Of a stretch of DNA of 64,000 nucleotides, positions 9,804-18,496 are shown one piece after another. Location: positions 30,152-94,151 of the forward strand of contig JANINJ010000091.1 in the NCBI GenBank assembly GCA_024508855.1. Reading direction: 5' to 3'. The position numbers and the translations under genes are program-made. The notes under the pieces are model-generated. The model was given only the letters and a program-made list of their open reading frames with translations. It made no database searches and had not been told where the DNA came from. Every line of letters begins with the position of its first letter. The stretch's first letter is position 1. The DNA comes from Xanthobacteraceae bacterium (GTDB lineage Bacteria; Pseudomonadota; Alphaproteobacteria; Rhizobiales; Xanthobacteraceae).

Positions 9804-10853
9804 ATGCAGCAAGCGGTTCTCATGCCAGAGTCCACGATCGACCTCGCCACTCGCGCCCCAGCCATGATCGATCCGTTCGGACGGACGATCAGCTATCTGC
9901 GCGTGTCCGTGACCGACCGCTGCGACCTGCGCTGCTTCTATTGCATGTCGGAAGACATGACGTTCCTACCCAAGGCCGACCTGCTGACGCTGGAAGAACT
10001 CGACCGGCTCTGCTCGGCCTTCATCGCCAAGGGCGTGCGCAAATTGCGACTGACCGGCGGCGAGCCGCTGGTGCGGCGCAACGTGATGTCGCTGGTGCGT
10101 TCGCTATCGCGCCATCTCGACACCGGTGCGCTGGATGAATTGACCTTGACCACCAACGGATCGCAGCTCGCCCGCTTCGCCGGGGAACTGCATGACTGCG
10201 GTGTGCGCAGGATCAACGTATCGCTGGATACGCTCGATCCGGCGAAGTTCAAGGCCATCACCCGCTGGGGCGACATCGGCAAGGTTCTTGAGGGTATCGA
10301 CGATGCGCTGGCCGCAGGGATCGCCGTCAAGATCAATGCGGTCGCGCTGAAGAACGTGAACGAGGACGAGCTTCCGGCGCTGATGGAATGGGCGCACGGC
10401 AAGGGCATGACGCTGACCCTGATCGAGGTCATGCCGATGGGCGATATCGGCACCGGCCGCATCGATCAATATCTGCCGCTGTCGTTGCTGCGCACGCGCC
10501 TTGCGACCAACTACACGCTGACCGATATCGAAGAGAGCACCGGCGGCCCTGCCCGCTACGTCCGCGTCAGCGAAACCGGCGGCAAACTGGGCTTCATCAC
10601 CCCGATGACGCACAATTTCTGCGAATCCTGCAATCGCGTTCGCGTCACCTGCACCGGCACTATCCATACCTGCCTCGGCCACGAAGACGCCTCGGACCTG
10701 CGCAAACCACTGCGGGCGTCGGCCGACGACGATCTCCTCAGCGCCGCGATCGACCGCGCCATCGGCACCAAGCCGAAGGGCCATGACTTCATCATCGACC
10801 GGCGGCACAATCGCCCGAGTGTCAGCCGCCACATGAGCGTGACCGGCGGCTAG
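9804..10853 (+). CDS. moaA: GTP 3',8-cyclase MoaA (molybdenum cofactor synthesis)
   Basis: A radical S-adenosylmethionine enzyme that starts molybdenum cofactor biosynthesis from GTP. The N-terminal cluster motif is CDLRCFYC (Cys40, Cys44, Cys47). [10 protein letters not shown] is the SAM-binding segment, and the C-terminal second cluster is [11 protein letters not shown] with a further TCLG. The protein ends in Gly-Gly, as MoaA does. ATG 9804 and ATG 9822 (MPESTID) are both possible; neither has a strong Shine-Dalgarno sequence. No other mo genes are adjacent except a CinA-type protein 35 kb away. Confidence 0.94.
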   Translation: MQQAVLMPESTIDLATRAPAMIDPFGRTISYLRVSVTDRCDLRCFYCMSEDMTFLPKADLLTLEELDRLCSAFIAKGVRKLRLTGGEPLVRRNVMSLVRSLSRHLDTGALDELTLTTNGSQLARFAGELHDCGVRRINVSLDTLDPAKFKAITRWGDIGKVLEGIDDALAAGIAVKINAVALKNVNEDELPALMEWAHGKGMTLTLIEVMPMGDIGTGRIDQYLPLSLLRTRLATNYTLTDIEESTGGPARYVRVSETGGKLGFITPMTHNFCESCNRVRVTCTGTIHTCLGHEDASDLRKPLRASADDDLLSAAIDRAIGTKPKGHDFIIDRRHNRPSVSRHMSVTGG

Positions 10854-11069
10854 CGGGTTCGATCCTCGCTTTCGTTCGCGGATTATTGCAGTCGCTCACC
10901 GATTTGGCACGGCTGCCGCAAATTCCCTTTATATATCATCAAACTTCCAATTGACGGCGGCGAGGCGCGCTGGAATGGTGCGCCGACTTCATGCCAGCTG
11001 GCCGTAATGGCGGCCCGGCGCAGCCAGCGCTGACAAGACGGCAGAAGCGCGAAACGAGGAGGGCTATCG

Positions 11070-11651
11070 GTGCAATCGCTCCTGAAATTGAGCCAGGGGA
11101 TCGACGCTATCAACACGTGGCTGGGAAAGCGCCTCGCGTGGTTGATTATTGTCGCCGTCATCGTGTCCAGCGTTAACGCAACGGTTCGCAAGCTTTTCGA
11201 CGAATCCTCGAATTCCTGGCTCGAACTCCAGTGGGTACTGTTCAGCATCGTTTTCCTGCTGTGCGCGCCGTGGACCTTGATCAACAACGAACACATCCGC
11301 ATCGATATCGTGAACAGCTACTTCCCGAAGAAGCTGCGCGACAGCATCGACGTTATCGGACACCTGTTTTTTCTGCTGCCGCTGACGGTGGTGATGATCG
11401 TCACCAGCGTGCCTTTTTTCCTGCGCTCCTACGAGATCAACGAGCAATCCGGGAACGCCGGCGGCCTCCCGCAGTGGCCCGCCAAATCGCTGATCATGAT
11501 CGGCTTCACGCTTCTGTTTTTCCAGGGCTTGTCCGAACTCATCAAGCGGATAGCCGTCATGCGCGGCCTGATTCCAGACCCCTATGAGGGGCACAAAACC
11601 GGCGTCGAAGCCGAAGTCGAACATCTGGTCGAGGTCATCAAGAACGATTGA
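11070..11651 (+). CDS. dctQ: TRAP transporter small permease (DctQ)
   Basis: Small membrane subunit of a tripartite ATP-independent periplasmic transporter, which imports organic acids using an ion gradient. The 193 residues show four membrane helices and the family segment SSNSWLELQWVLFSIVFLL. The GTG start at 11070 is supported by a strong GAGGAGG about eight bases upstream. It precedes dctM by 28 bases. The roughly 200 bases between moaA and this gene hold its promoter region but no motif I can name with confidence. Confidence 0.92.
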   Translation: MQSLLKLSQGIDAINTWLGKRLAWLIIVAVIVSSVNATVRKLFDESSNSWLELQWVLFSIVFLLCAPWTLINNEHIRIDIVNSYFPKKLRDSIDVIGHLFFLLPLTVVMIVTSVPFFLRSYEINEQSGNAGGLPQWPAKSLIMIGFTLLFFQGLSELIKRIAVMRGLIPDPYEGHKTGVEAEVEHLVEVIKND

Positions 11652-11679
11652 GGGGCCCGTTCGCGGCTCGGGGGACTAC

Positions 11680-13338
11680 ATGGAAGCGTTTCTGATTGCC
11701 AACATGGCGCCGATTATGTTCGCGTCGCTCGTGGTGTTTCTGCTGCTGGGCTATCCAGTGGCGTTTTCACTCGGCGCGGTCGGGCTGATCTACGCGTTCC
11801 TCGGCATTGAGCTCGGGGAATTCCAGCCCAACTTTCTGCAAGCCCTGCCTGAACGCGTCTACGGCGTGATGAACAATGACACGCTGCTGGCCATTCCATT
11901 CTTCACCTTCATGGGACTCGTGCTGGAACGCTCCGGCATGGCCGAGGATTTGCTCGACACCATCGGGCAATTGTTCGGCACGGTGCGTGGCGGCCTCGCC
12001 TATGCGGTGATCTTCGTCGGCGCGTTGCTGGCGGCAACCACCGGCGTCGTGGCGGCGTCGGTGATCTCGATGGGCCTGATCTCGCTGCCGATCATGTTGC
12101 GCTACGGCTACGATCGTCGCGTCGCGACCGGCGTCATCGCCGCCTCGGGTACGCTGGCGCAGATCATTCCGCCCTCGCTGGTCCTGATCGTGATGGCCGA
12201 CCAGCTCGGCCGTTCGGTTGGCGACATGTATGAAGGCGCCTTCATTCCCGGGCTGGTCCTTACCGCCCTCTATGCCGGTTACGTCTTCCTCGTCAGCCTG
12301 ATCTTTCCGAAGGCAACTCCCGGCCTGCCGTCCGAGGCGATCGGTTTCCGCGAGGACAACGGCAGCCGTGGCCTGCTGTCGCTTGCCGTACTCGCCGCGG
12401 TCAGCGTCGTTTTCGCCTGGTTCATGATGCGATCGTCGGACATGCACGGCGCCGACTTCGTCGTATTCAGCATGTTCTACGGGATTCTGTTCGCATTCGG
12501 CATCGCCGTCATCAACTGGATCGTTCACCGGATCACCGGATTCCGCTTCCTGTCGCATATGGCCCAGCAGACTACGTTCGTCATGGTGCCGCCCCTGTTC
12601 CTGATCTTCCTTGTTCTGGGAACGATCTTCATCGGCATCGCCACGCCGACCGAAGGCGGCGCCATGGGCGCCACCGGTGCGCTGCTGCTCGGCGCAGCCA
12701 AACGCCGGCTGTCCTGGGACCTGATCCGCCAGGCTACCGAATCGACCGCGAAGCTCTCGGCCTTCGTCGTGTTCATCCTGGTCGGCGCGCGCGTCTTCTC
12801 GCTGACCTTCTACGGCGTCAACGGCCACGTATGGGTCGAACATCTGCTCACCTCGCTGCCCGGCGGACAGATCGGGTTCCTGATCTTCGTCAACCTCTTC
12901 GTTTTCTTCCTGGCGTTCTTCCTCGATTTCTTCGAGCTGGCCTTCATCATCATTCCGTTGCTCGGGCCCGCGGCCGAACACCTCGGCATCGACCTGATCT
13001 GGTTCGGCGTCATTCTTGGCGTCAACATGCAGACATCGTTCATGCATCCACCGTTCGGCTTCGCGTTGTTCTATCTGCGCTCCGTTGCACCGAAAGATTC
13101 CTACATCGACCGCGTCACCAAGAAGCGCATGGATCCTGTCACCACCGGCCAGATCTATTGGGGCGCCGTGCCGTTCGTGATCATCCAGGTCATCATGGTG
13201 GTTCTCGTGATCCTGTTCCCGGCGATGGTGATGCACTACAAGGGCGCCGCATCGACCATCGATCCGAACAAGGTGAAGATCGAGGTGCCGCAGATCGACA
13301 TTCCACCGCTCGACTTCGGACCGCCGAAGATTCAATAA
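11680..13338 (+). CDS. dctM: TRAP transporter large permease (DctM)
   Basis: Large membrane subunit that forms the transport path. The start ATG 11680 follows GGGGGA by six bases and gives 552 residues, with the family opening of membrane helices and GYPVAFSLGAVGLIYA. The protein has about twelve hydrophobic helices, ATTGVVAASVISMG and GTLAQIIPPSLVLI as family motifs, and a loop (near MRSSDMHGADF) longer than in the 430-residue DctM proteins. Such longer forms go with TakP-type binding proteins. The open frame reaches 11584 inside dctQ, but that part is not family-like. A palindromic terminator follows. Confidence 0.93.
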   Translation: MEAFLIANMAPIMFASLVVFLLLGYPVAFSLGAVGLIYAFLGIELGEFQPNFLQALPERVYGVMNNDTLLAIPFFTFMGLVLERSGMAEDLLDTIGQLFGTVRGGLAYAVIFVGALLAATTGVVAASVISMGLISLPIMLRYGYDRRVATGVIAASGTLAQIIPPSLVLIVMADQLGRSVGDMYEGAFIPGLVLTALYAGYVFLVSLIFPKATPGLPSEAIGFREDNGSRGLLSLAVLAAVSVVFAWFMMRSSDMHGADFVVFSMFYGILFAFGIAVINWIVHRITGFRFLSHMAQQTTFVMVPPLFLIFLVLGTIFIGIATPTEGGAMGATGALLLGAAKRRLSWDLIRQATESTAKLSAFVVFILVGARVFSLTFYGVNGHVWVEHLLTSLPGGQIGFLIFVNLFVFFLAFFLDFFELAFIIIPLLGPAAEHLGIDLIWFGVILGVNMQTSFMHPPFGFALFYLRSVAPKDSYIDRVTKKRMDPVTTGQIYWGAVPFVIIQVIMVVLVILFPAMVMHYKGAASTIDPNKVKIEVPQIDIPPLDFGPPKIQ

Positions 13339-13358
13339 GAGCGAGCCGATCCAATGAA

Positions 13359-13386
13359 AAAGGCCCGGAGCATGCTCCGGGCCTTT
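13359..13386. terminator. Bidirectional hairpin terminator between dctM and dctP
   Basis: A perfect 28-base palindrome with 14-base arms (AAAGGCCCGGAGCA and its complement), flanked by A-rich and T-rich ends, lies between the convergent dctM and dctP genes. It can terminate transcription from both sides. Confidence 0.85.
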
Positions 13387-13412
13387 CGATTTGCGGCCGC
13401 CAATTTGCGACG

Positions 13413-14498
13413 TCAGTCGTGTGCGTGGCGGGCCAGGAATGAGTCGTTCGCGATTTCGGCCACCTGAAACCATTCATAGCCGTTGGTCGAGAACTGGGTG
13501 ATCGAATCGTGGACCTTTTTGAAGTTCGCGTTTTTCTGTGCGACTTCGCTGTGGAGCTCTTTCGCAGCCTTGAAGCAGGCCTCCATGATCGGCTGCGAAA
13601 AGGCGTGAAGCTTTGCCCCGTTGGCGAGCAACTTGCGAAGCGCCGGCGGATTGACCTGATCGTATTTCGCCATCATCCAGTTATTCGCGTAGTGACCGGC
13701 GTGCTCGAGAATAGCCTGATAGCTTTTCGGCAATGCATTCCATTTGTCGAGATTGACGAAGGCCAGCAGCATCGGCCCGCTCTCCCACCATCCTGGATAG
13801 TAGTAGTGCGGCGCGACTTTCACAAAACCGAGTTTCTCGTCGTCATACGGCCCGACCCACTCGGCCGCGTCGATCGTGCCCTTCTCCAGTGCCGGATAGA
13901 TATCGCCACCGGCGATCTGTTGCGGAACGACGCCAAGCTTCTGCATGACGGTGCCGGCGAAGCCGCCGATCCGCATTTTCAAGCCCTTGAGATCGTCGAC
14001 GGTCTTGATTTCTTTCCGAAACCAGCCGCCCATCTGGCACCCGGTATTGCCTGCCAGCAATGAGATGCAGTTGTAGTTCTTGTAGAATGCGTTGAGCAGA
14101 TCCCTGCCCCCGCCCAGCATGTACCACGCCTGGTTGATGCGCATGTTGGGTCCGAACGCGACGTTTGATCCGAGCGCAAACGTCGGGTCCTTGCCGAAAT
14201 AGTAATACGATGCGGTATGGCCGATCTCGCATGTTCCGTTCTGAACGGCGTCAACGACCTGCAGACCGGGAACGATTTCGCCGCCGGCAAATGTTTGAAT
14301 CTGAAATTTGTTGTCGGTGGCCTCCGCGACAACCTTGGCCATGATATCGGCACCGCCGAACAATGTGTCGAGCGACTTCGGCCAGCTCGTCGGCATCCGC
14401 CACTTCAATTCGGGCATCGACTGCGCAATCGCCGGTGCGGCAATCGCAGCTCCCGCAACACCCAGCCCTGTAGCCTTGATAAAATCGCGACGTTTCAT
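13413..14498 (-). CDS. dctP: TRAP transporter substrate-binding protein 1 (DctP/TakP type)
   Basis: Periplasmic binding protein for the TRAP system. MKRRDFIK followed by a hydrophobic stretch and APAIAQ is a twin-arginine signal, so export is probably in the folded state. The core carries the TakP-like block QQIAGGDIYPALEKGTIDAAEW and WVGPYDDEKLGF, typical of binders of 2-oxo acids and related carboxylates; the ligand itself is inferred only. The ATG at 14498 has GGAGG seven bases upstream. It is a tandem paralogue of the next gene on the same strand but has its own leader region after the upstream terminator, so it is probably transcribed separately. Confidence 0.92.
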   Translation of the reverse strand: MKRRDFIKATGLGVAGAAIAAPAIAQSMPELKWRMPTSWPKSLDTLFGGADIMAKVVAEATDNKFQIQTFAGGEIVPGLQVVDAVQNGTCEIGHTASYYYFGKDPTFALGSNVAFGPNMRINQAWYMLGGGRDLLNAFYKNYNCISLLAGNTGCQMGGWFRKEIKTVDDLKGLKMRIGGFAGTVMQKLGVVPQQIAGGDIYPALEKGTIDAAEWVGPYDDEKLGFVKVAPHYYYPGWWESGPMLLAFVNLDKWNALPKSYQAILEHAGHYANNWMMAKYDQVNPPALRKLLANGAKLHAFSQPIMEACFKAAKELHSEVAQKNANFKKVHDSITQFSTNGYEWFQVAEIANDSFLARHAHD

Positions 14499-14612
14499 CA
14501 ATTAGCCTCCCATTGGATGTGTTTGTGTGCATGACGTCCTCTTGGCGGGACTGTTTCGACAGCTTGACGTGAAGTTGCACGCAAATCCACCACGATTGCG
14601 GCGGGTGCAGCG

Positions 14613-14646
14613 CAAAAAAAGCCCGGCCTTCTTGCGAAGGCCGGGC
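14613..14646 (-). terminator. Rho-independent terminator of the second TRAP binding protein gene
   Basis: On the minus strand an 11-base stem (GCCCGGCCTTC at 14621-14631 pairing with 14636-14646, loop of four) is followed by seven U residues. It ends the transcript of the upstream gene 14672-15760 and separates it from the paralogue downstream. Confidence 0.9.
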
Positions 14647-14671
14647 CGAAGAATTGGAGTGTGCCGTTCGA

Positions 14672-15760
14672 TCAGCCGCGCGTGCGCGAACGGATCATGA
14701 AGCTGTCATAGGTGTATTCGGCGACCTGCCACCATAGATACTCGTCCGAACGGTACGCCTGCATGGCGTCGATCGCCTTCTTGAATTCCGGGTTCTTGGC
14801 GGAGATTTCGGCCCACAGTTCGTTGGTCGCCTTGAGACAGGCTTCCATGACTTCGGTGGTGAACGGACGAAGCTGGGTGCCGCTCGCGACCAGCCGCTTC
14901 AGCGCGCCGGGGTTCTGCATGTCGTATCGCGCCGTCATCCAGGTCGTCGCATTGGCGGCGGCATTCTGAATCACAGCCTGATAGTTCTTCGGCAGCGATT
15001 CCCACTTCTCCTGATTGCAGAAGGCGTGGACGGACGGTCCGCCTTCCCACCAACCCGGATAGTAGTAGTACTTCGCGACCTTCTGGAAGCCGAGCTTCTC
15101 GTCGTCGTACGGGCCGACCCACTCGGCCGCGTCGATGGTGCCCTTTTCCAGCGACGGATAGATGTCGCCGCCCGCGAGCTGCTGCGGCACGACGCCGACC
15201 TTCTGCAGAACCTGGCCGGCGATGCCGCCGATGCGCATCTTCAGGCCCGACAGGTCGGCGACGGTCTTGATCTCCTTGCGGAACCAGCCGCCCATCTGCG
15301 TGCCAGTGTTACCGCACGGGATGCCGACGACGCCGAACTTCTTGAAGAACTCGTTGGCGAGTTCGTTGCCGCCGCCCTGATAGAGCCAGGAATTCTGCTG
15401 GCGCGTATTGAGGCCGAACGGGACCGACGCGAAGATCGCAAAGGTCGGGTCCTTGCCGACATAGTAGTACGAGACGGTGTGGCACATCTCGACGGTGTTC
15501 TTCGAGGTGGCGTCGAGCGCCTGCAAACCCGGTACGATTTCGCCAGCTTGGAAAACCTGAATCTGGAATTTGTTGTCGGTCATCTCCGCGACCTGCTTCG
15601 CGAAGTATTCGCCGGCACCGTAGATGGTGTCGAGCGACTTGGGGAAGCTCGATGTCATGCGCCACTTGATCTCCGGCGAGGACTGCGCGATGGCCGGCGA
15701 GGCGACCGCGGCAACTGCCGCGCCAGTCGCCGATACTTTCAGAAAATCACGACGCTTCAT
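14672..15760 (-). CDS. TRAP transporter substrate-binding protein 2 (DctP/TakP type)
   Basis: A 362-residue paralogue of the neighbouring binding protein, alike over the whole length (roughly 60% identical by eye, not computed). It also has a twin-arginine type signal (MKRRDFLK, cleavage probably after PAIAQ) and the block QQLAGGDIYPSLEKGTIDAAEW. GGAG lies about ten bases before ATG 15760. A strong terminator directly follows, so this gene forms its own unit. With only one DctQM pair nearby, the two proteins may feed the same permease with different ligands or be expressed under different conditions. Confidence 0.92.
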   Translation of the reverse strand: MKRRDFLKVSATGAAVAAVASPAIAQSSPEIKWRMTSSFPKSLDTIYGAGEYFAKQVAEMTDNKFQIQVFQAGEIVPGLQALDATSKNTVEMCHTVSYYYVGKDPTFAIFASVPFGLNTRQQNSWLYQGGGNELANEFFKKFGVVGIPCGNTGTQMGGWFRKEIKTVADLSGLKMRIGGIAGQVLQKVGVVPQQLAGGDIYPSLEKGTIDAAEWVGPYDDEKLGFQKVAKYYYYPGWWEGGPSVHAFCNQEKWESLPKNYQAVIQNAAANATTWMTARYDMQNPGALKRLVASGTQLRPFTTEVMEACLKATNELWAEISAKNPEFKKAIDAMQAYRSDEYLWWQVAEYTYDSFMIRSRTRG

Positions 15761-15957
15761 TCAGTTTCTCCTTGGTGGACGTTTCTTGGGGTGCCCTGGA
15801 GCATATCCAGAGGCAACTAGGCGATGAGGGCGACCGGAGGCGCTTTGGTAACGGTCTCTATCACGGAACTTGAGCCACGGAAAACAGGTCCGGCGGCGTT
15901 GATCGTTGAATTCAACCAAAGTCGAATGCAACGATCGTGCGGTCCCGTCGCGTGGTG

Positions 15958-17088
15958 TCAGGCGGCGGCAATCACGCCGCGAAGCTGATCACGAATCCTG
16001 CCGCCGATCTCGCGATAGATCGCCGCATGCGGACCGTTCGGCTCGCTTTCAACAACCGGCGTGCCGGCATCCGAATTGGATCGAATCGACATGTGCAGCG
16101 GAATTTCGCCGAGGAACGGCACGCCGAGCCGCTCGGCCTCGTGCCGCGCACCGCCATGGCCGAAGATGTCCGATCGCGTGCCGCATTCGGGACATTGGAA
16201 ATAGCTCATGTTCTCGACGATGCCGAGCACCGGCACGTTGACCTTCTTGAACATGGCAAGCCCGCGCCGCGCATCGATCAGCGAAAGGTCCTGCGGCGTC
16301 GAGACGATGACGGCGCCCTTCAACGGCACTTCCTGCGCCAGCGTTAATTGCGCGTCGCCGGTGCCGGGCGGCATGTCGACGACAAGAACATCGAGTTCGC
16401 CCCAGGCCACGTCGCGCAGCATCTGAGTGACCGCCGACATCACCATTGGGCCGCGCCAGATCATCGCGGTCTCTTCCTCGACCAGGAAGCCGATCGACAT
16501 GATCGCGAGGCCGAACTTGACGTGCGGAATCATCTTCTTCGCATCGCTCAGTTTCGGCTTCTCGTGAATTCCCGTCAGCCGCGGCATCGACGGACCATAA
16601 ATGTCCGCATCCAGCACGCCGACGCGCAAGCCGAGATCGCGCAGCCCCAGCGCCAGATTCAGCGCGGTCGTGGACTTTCCCACGCCGCCCTTGCCGGACG
16701 CGACCGCGATGATCGCGGCGACACCCGGAATTTCGGCCTGCTTCGGCAGCCCCGCGCCGGGGCGCCCATGCGGCCGGTGCGACGCAACATTGGGAACGCC
16801 TTGCGGGCGCGCTTGCGGCTGCGGCGCGGCCGGGCTCCCTGCCCTGCGCTCAGCGGTAAGCACCACCATCGCGACGGTCACGCCGGGAATGGCACGTACA
16901 GCGGCCTCCGCCTTTGCGCGAACCTCCGCCCACGCCTGCGCCTGCGTGGCGTCGACGTTGATCGAAAAATAGACCTTGCCGTCGTTGATCGCGATCTCGG
17001 AGAGCGCATTGGCCTGCGTCAGCGGAACGCCAAGCGGCGTCATTACCTTGGCCAAGCCATCGCGAATTTGCCGCTCAGTAACGCTCAA
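15958..17088 (-). CDS. Mrp/ApbC-type iron-sulfur cluster carrier ATPase
   Basis: A P-loop NTPase that carries Fe-S clusters to apoproteins. The N-terminal 100 residues are a MIP18/DUF59 domain, followed by a linker rich in Pro and Gln and the deviant Walker A ASGKGGVGKSTTALNLA, then LDADIYGPSMPRL, VVDMPPGTGDAQL and the cluster-binding CPEC. I choose the TTG at 17088, which gives an N-terminus (SVTERQIRDGLAKV) like that of relatives and has GGGAGAAAG directly upstream; ATG 17112 is the alternative. The frame is open to 17172 but without family support. Confidence 0.9.
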   Translation of the reverse strand: MSVTERQIRDGLAKVMTPLGVPLTQANALSEIAINDGKVYFSINVDATQAQAWAEVRAKAEAAVRAIPGVTVAMVVLTAERRAGSPAAPQPQARPQGVPNVASHRPHGRPGAGLPKQAEIPGVAAIIAVASGKGGVGKSTTALNLALGLRDLGLRVGVLDADIYGPSMPRLTGIHEKPKLSDAKKMIPHVKFGLAIMSIGFLVEEETAMIWRGPMVMSAVTQMLRDVAWGELDVLVVDMPPGTGDAQLTLAQEVPLKGAVIVSTPQDLSLIDARRGLAMFKKVNVPVLGIVENMSYFQCPECGTRSDIFGHGGARHEAERLGVPFLGEIPLHMSIRSNSDAGTPVVESEPNGPHAAIYREIGGRIRDQLRGVIAAA

Positions 17089-17453
17089 TTTCTTTCTCCC
17101 GACGCCTGCCATTAGAACGGAACGGATCGGACGTCCTTGCGCCACCGCAAATGGGTCATACGCAGCCCGCACCGGCAGGTTCCTGCAGCACTATAGATCA
17201 ACGATGCCGGTCCGGATCAATGGCGAACCACCGCGAAGTGAACGCTTCCGAATCCGACCATCGGATGGGTGCCATTCCGCACCCGCGGCTCGATCCGGGC
17301 GATGCGCCGGGCCTTTGCCCCTGCCGCGCAGGAGACTATGCTGCGAATTCGTCTGATCCACGCGACATCTCGCATTCCGGATCGCCTCACCCACCCGACA
17401 AATAGTCCGGCGAGTTCAAACACCAACGCCGGCGAAAACCCAAGGTTTCAGAC
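17089..17453. other. Intergenic region, divergent leaders
   Basis: About 365 bases between the divergent Mrp gene and the dehydrogenase gene. No convincing reading frame, RNA or hairpin was seen; overlapping frames here are arginine- and proline-rich and unlike real proteins. It should contain both promoters. Confidence 0.5.
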
Positions 17454-18323
17454 ATGGCTAAAGTCGCTTTCATCGGTCTCGGCGTCATGGGCTTCCCCAT
17501 GGCAGGACATCTCGTGGCAAAGGGCCACCATGACGTGACCGTATACAACCGCACGGCCGATAAAGCGCAGGCCTGGGCCAAGAAATTCGGCGGCCGCACC
17601 GCCCCAACTCCGCGTGCCGCAGCCGAAGATCAGGACTTCGTCATGGCATGCGTCGGCAACGACAACGATCTGCGCGCGGTGACGATCGGCGACGATGGCG
17701 CATTCGCCGGAATGAAATCCGGCGCGGTCTTCGTCGATCACACCACCGCTTCGGCCGCGGTTGCGCGCGAGCTCGATCAGGAAGCGACCAGGCGCGGCTT
17801 CCAGTTCGTCGATGCACCGGTCTCGGGTGGTCAGGCCGGCGCCGAAAATGGCGTGCTGACCGTGATGTGCGGTGGCAGCGAGGACGCCTACAAGCGCGCC
17901 GAACCGGTGATCGCCGCCTATGCGCGGATGTGCAAGCGGCTCGGCGGCGCCGGTTCCGGCCAGCTCACCAAGATGGTCAATCAGATCTGCATCGCCGGTC
18001 TGGTCGAAGGACTCTCGGAAGGCATCCACTTCGCGAAACAGGCCGGCCTCGACATCGATGCGGTGATCGAAACCATCTCGAAGGGCGCAGCCCAGTCGTG
18101 GCAGATGGAAAACCGTTACAAAACCATGAACGAGGGCAAGTACGATTTCGGATTCGCCGTCGAGTGGATGCGCAAGGACCTCTCGATCTGTCTCGCCGAG
18201 GCCCGCAGCAACGGCGCCAGCCTCCCGGTGACCGCACTGGTCGACAATTTCTACGCGGAAGTCGAAAAGATGGGCGGCCGCCGCTGGGACACCTCCAGCC
18301 TGCTCGCTCGGCTCCAGCGCTGA
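17454..18323 (+). CDS. NAD(P)-dependent beta-hydroxyacid dehydrogenase
   Basis: A 289-residue member of the 3-hydroxyisobutyrate / tartronate semialdehyde / glyoxylate reductase family. The N-terminal dinucleotide site is FIGLGVMGFPMAGHL, the substrate-binding segment is DAPVSGGQAGAENG and the catalytic Lys is in GSGQLTKMVNQ. The substrate is not decided by these motifs. It is a single gene followed by a hairpin terminator. Possible alternatives are gamma-hydroxybutyrate or glyoxylate reductase activity. Confidence 0.85.
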   Translation: MAKVAFIGLGVMGFPMAGHLVAKGHHDVTVYNRTADKAQAWAKKFGGRTAPTPRAAAEDQDFVMACVGNDNDLRAVTIGDDGAFAGMKSGAVFVDHTTASAAVARELDQEATRRGFQFVDAPVSGGQAGAENGVLTVMCGGSEDAYKRAEPVIAAYARMCKRLGGAGSGQLTKMVNQICIAGLVEGLSEGIHFAKQAGLDIDAVIETISKGAAQSWQMENRYKTMNEGKYDFGFAVEWMRKDLSICLAEARSNGASLPVTALVDNFYAEVEKMGGRRWDTSSLLARLQR

Positions 18324-18349
18324 TATCATATATATTTCAATAAGATAGG

Positions 18350-18390
18350 AAAGCGCGATCGGCCACCCGCCGGTCGCGCTTTAGGATTTT
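18350..18390 (+). terminator. Hairpin terminator after the dehydrogenase gene
   Basis: Arms AAAGCGCGA (18350-18358) and TCGCGCTTT (18374-18382) pair perfectly, with further pairing inside, and a T-rich segment follows. It ends the transcript of the preceding gene. Confidence 0.75.
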
Positions 18391-18496
18391 ATTAACTCGT
18401 TTTTCCAAGGTCTTAAGGCTGCTCTTAATAATTTACCGGCAGAGATAACAATAACTAAAACGGCGCGCGCTGGGCGTGCAGGATTCGTGTTGCGTG

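Noticed and set aside
11767..13473. 568-residue minus-strand frame opposite dctM
   Set aside because: It is antisense to a clear membrane protein gene and is full of Asp, His, Arg and Gln without any domain, which is typical of a shadow frame in GC-rich DNA.
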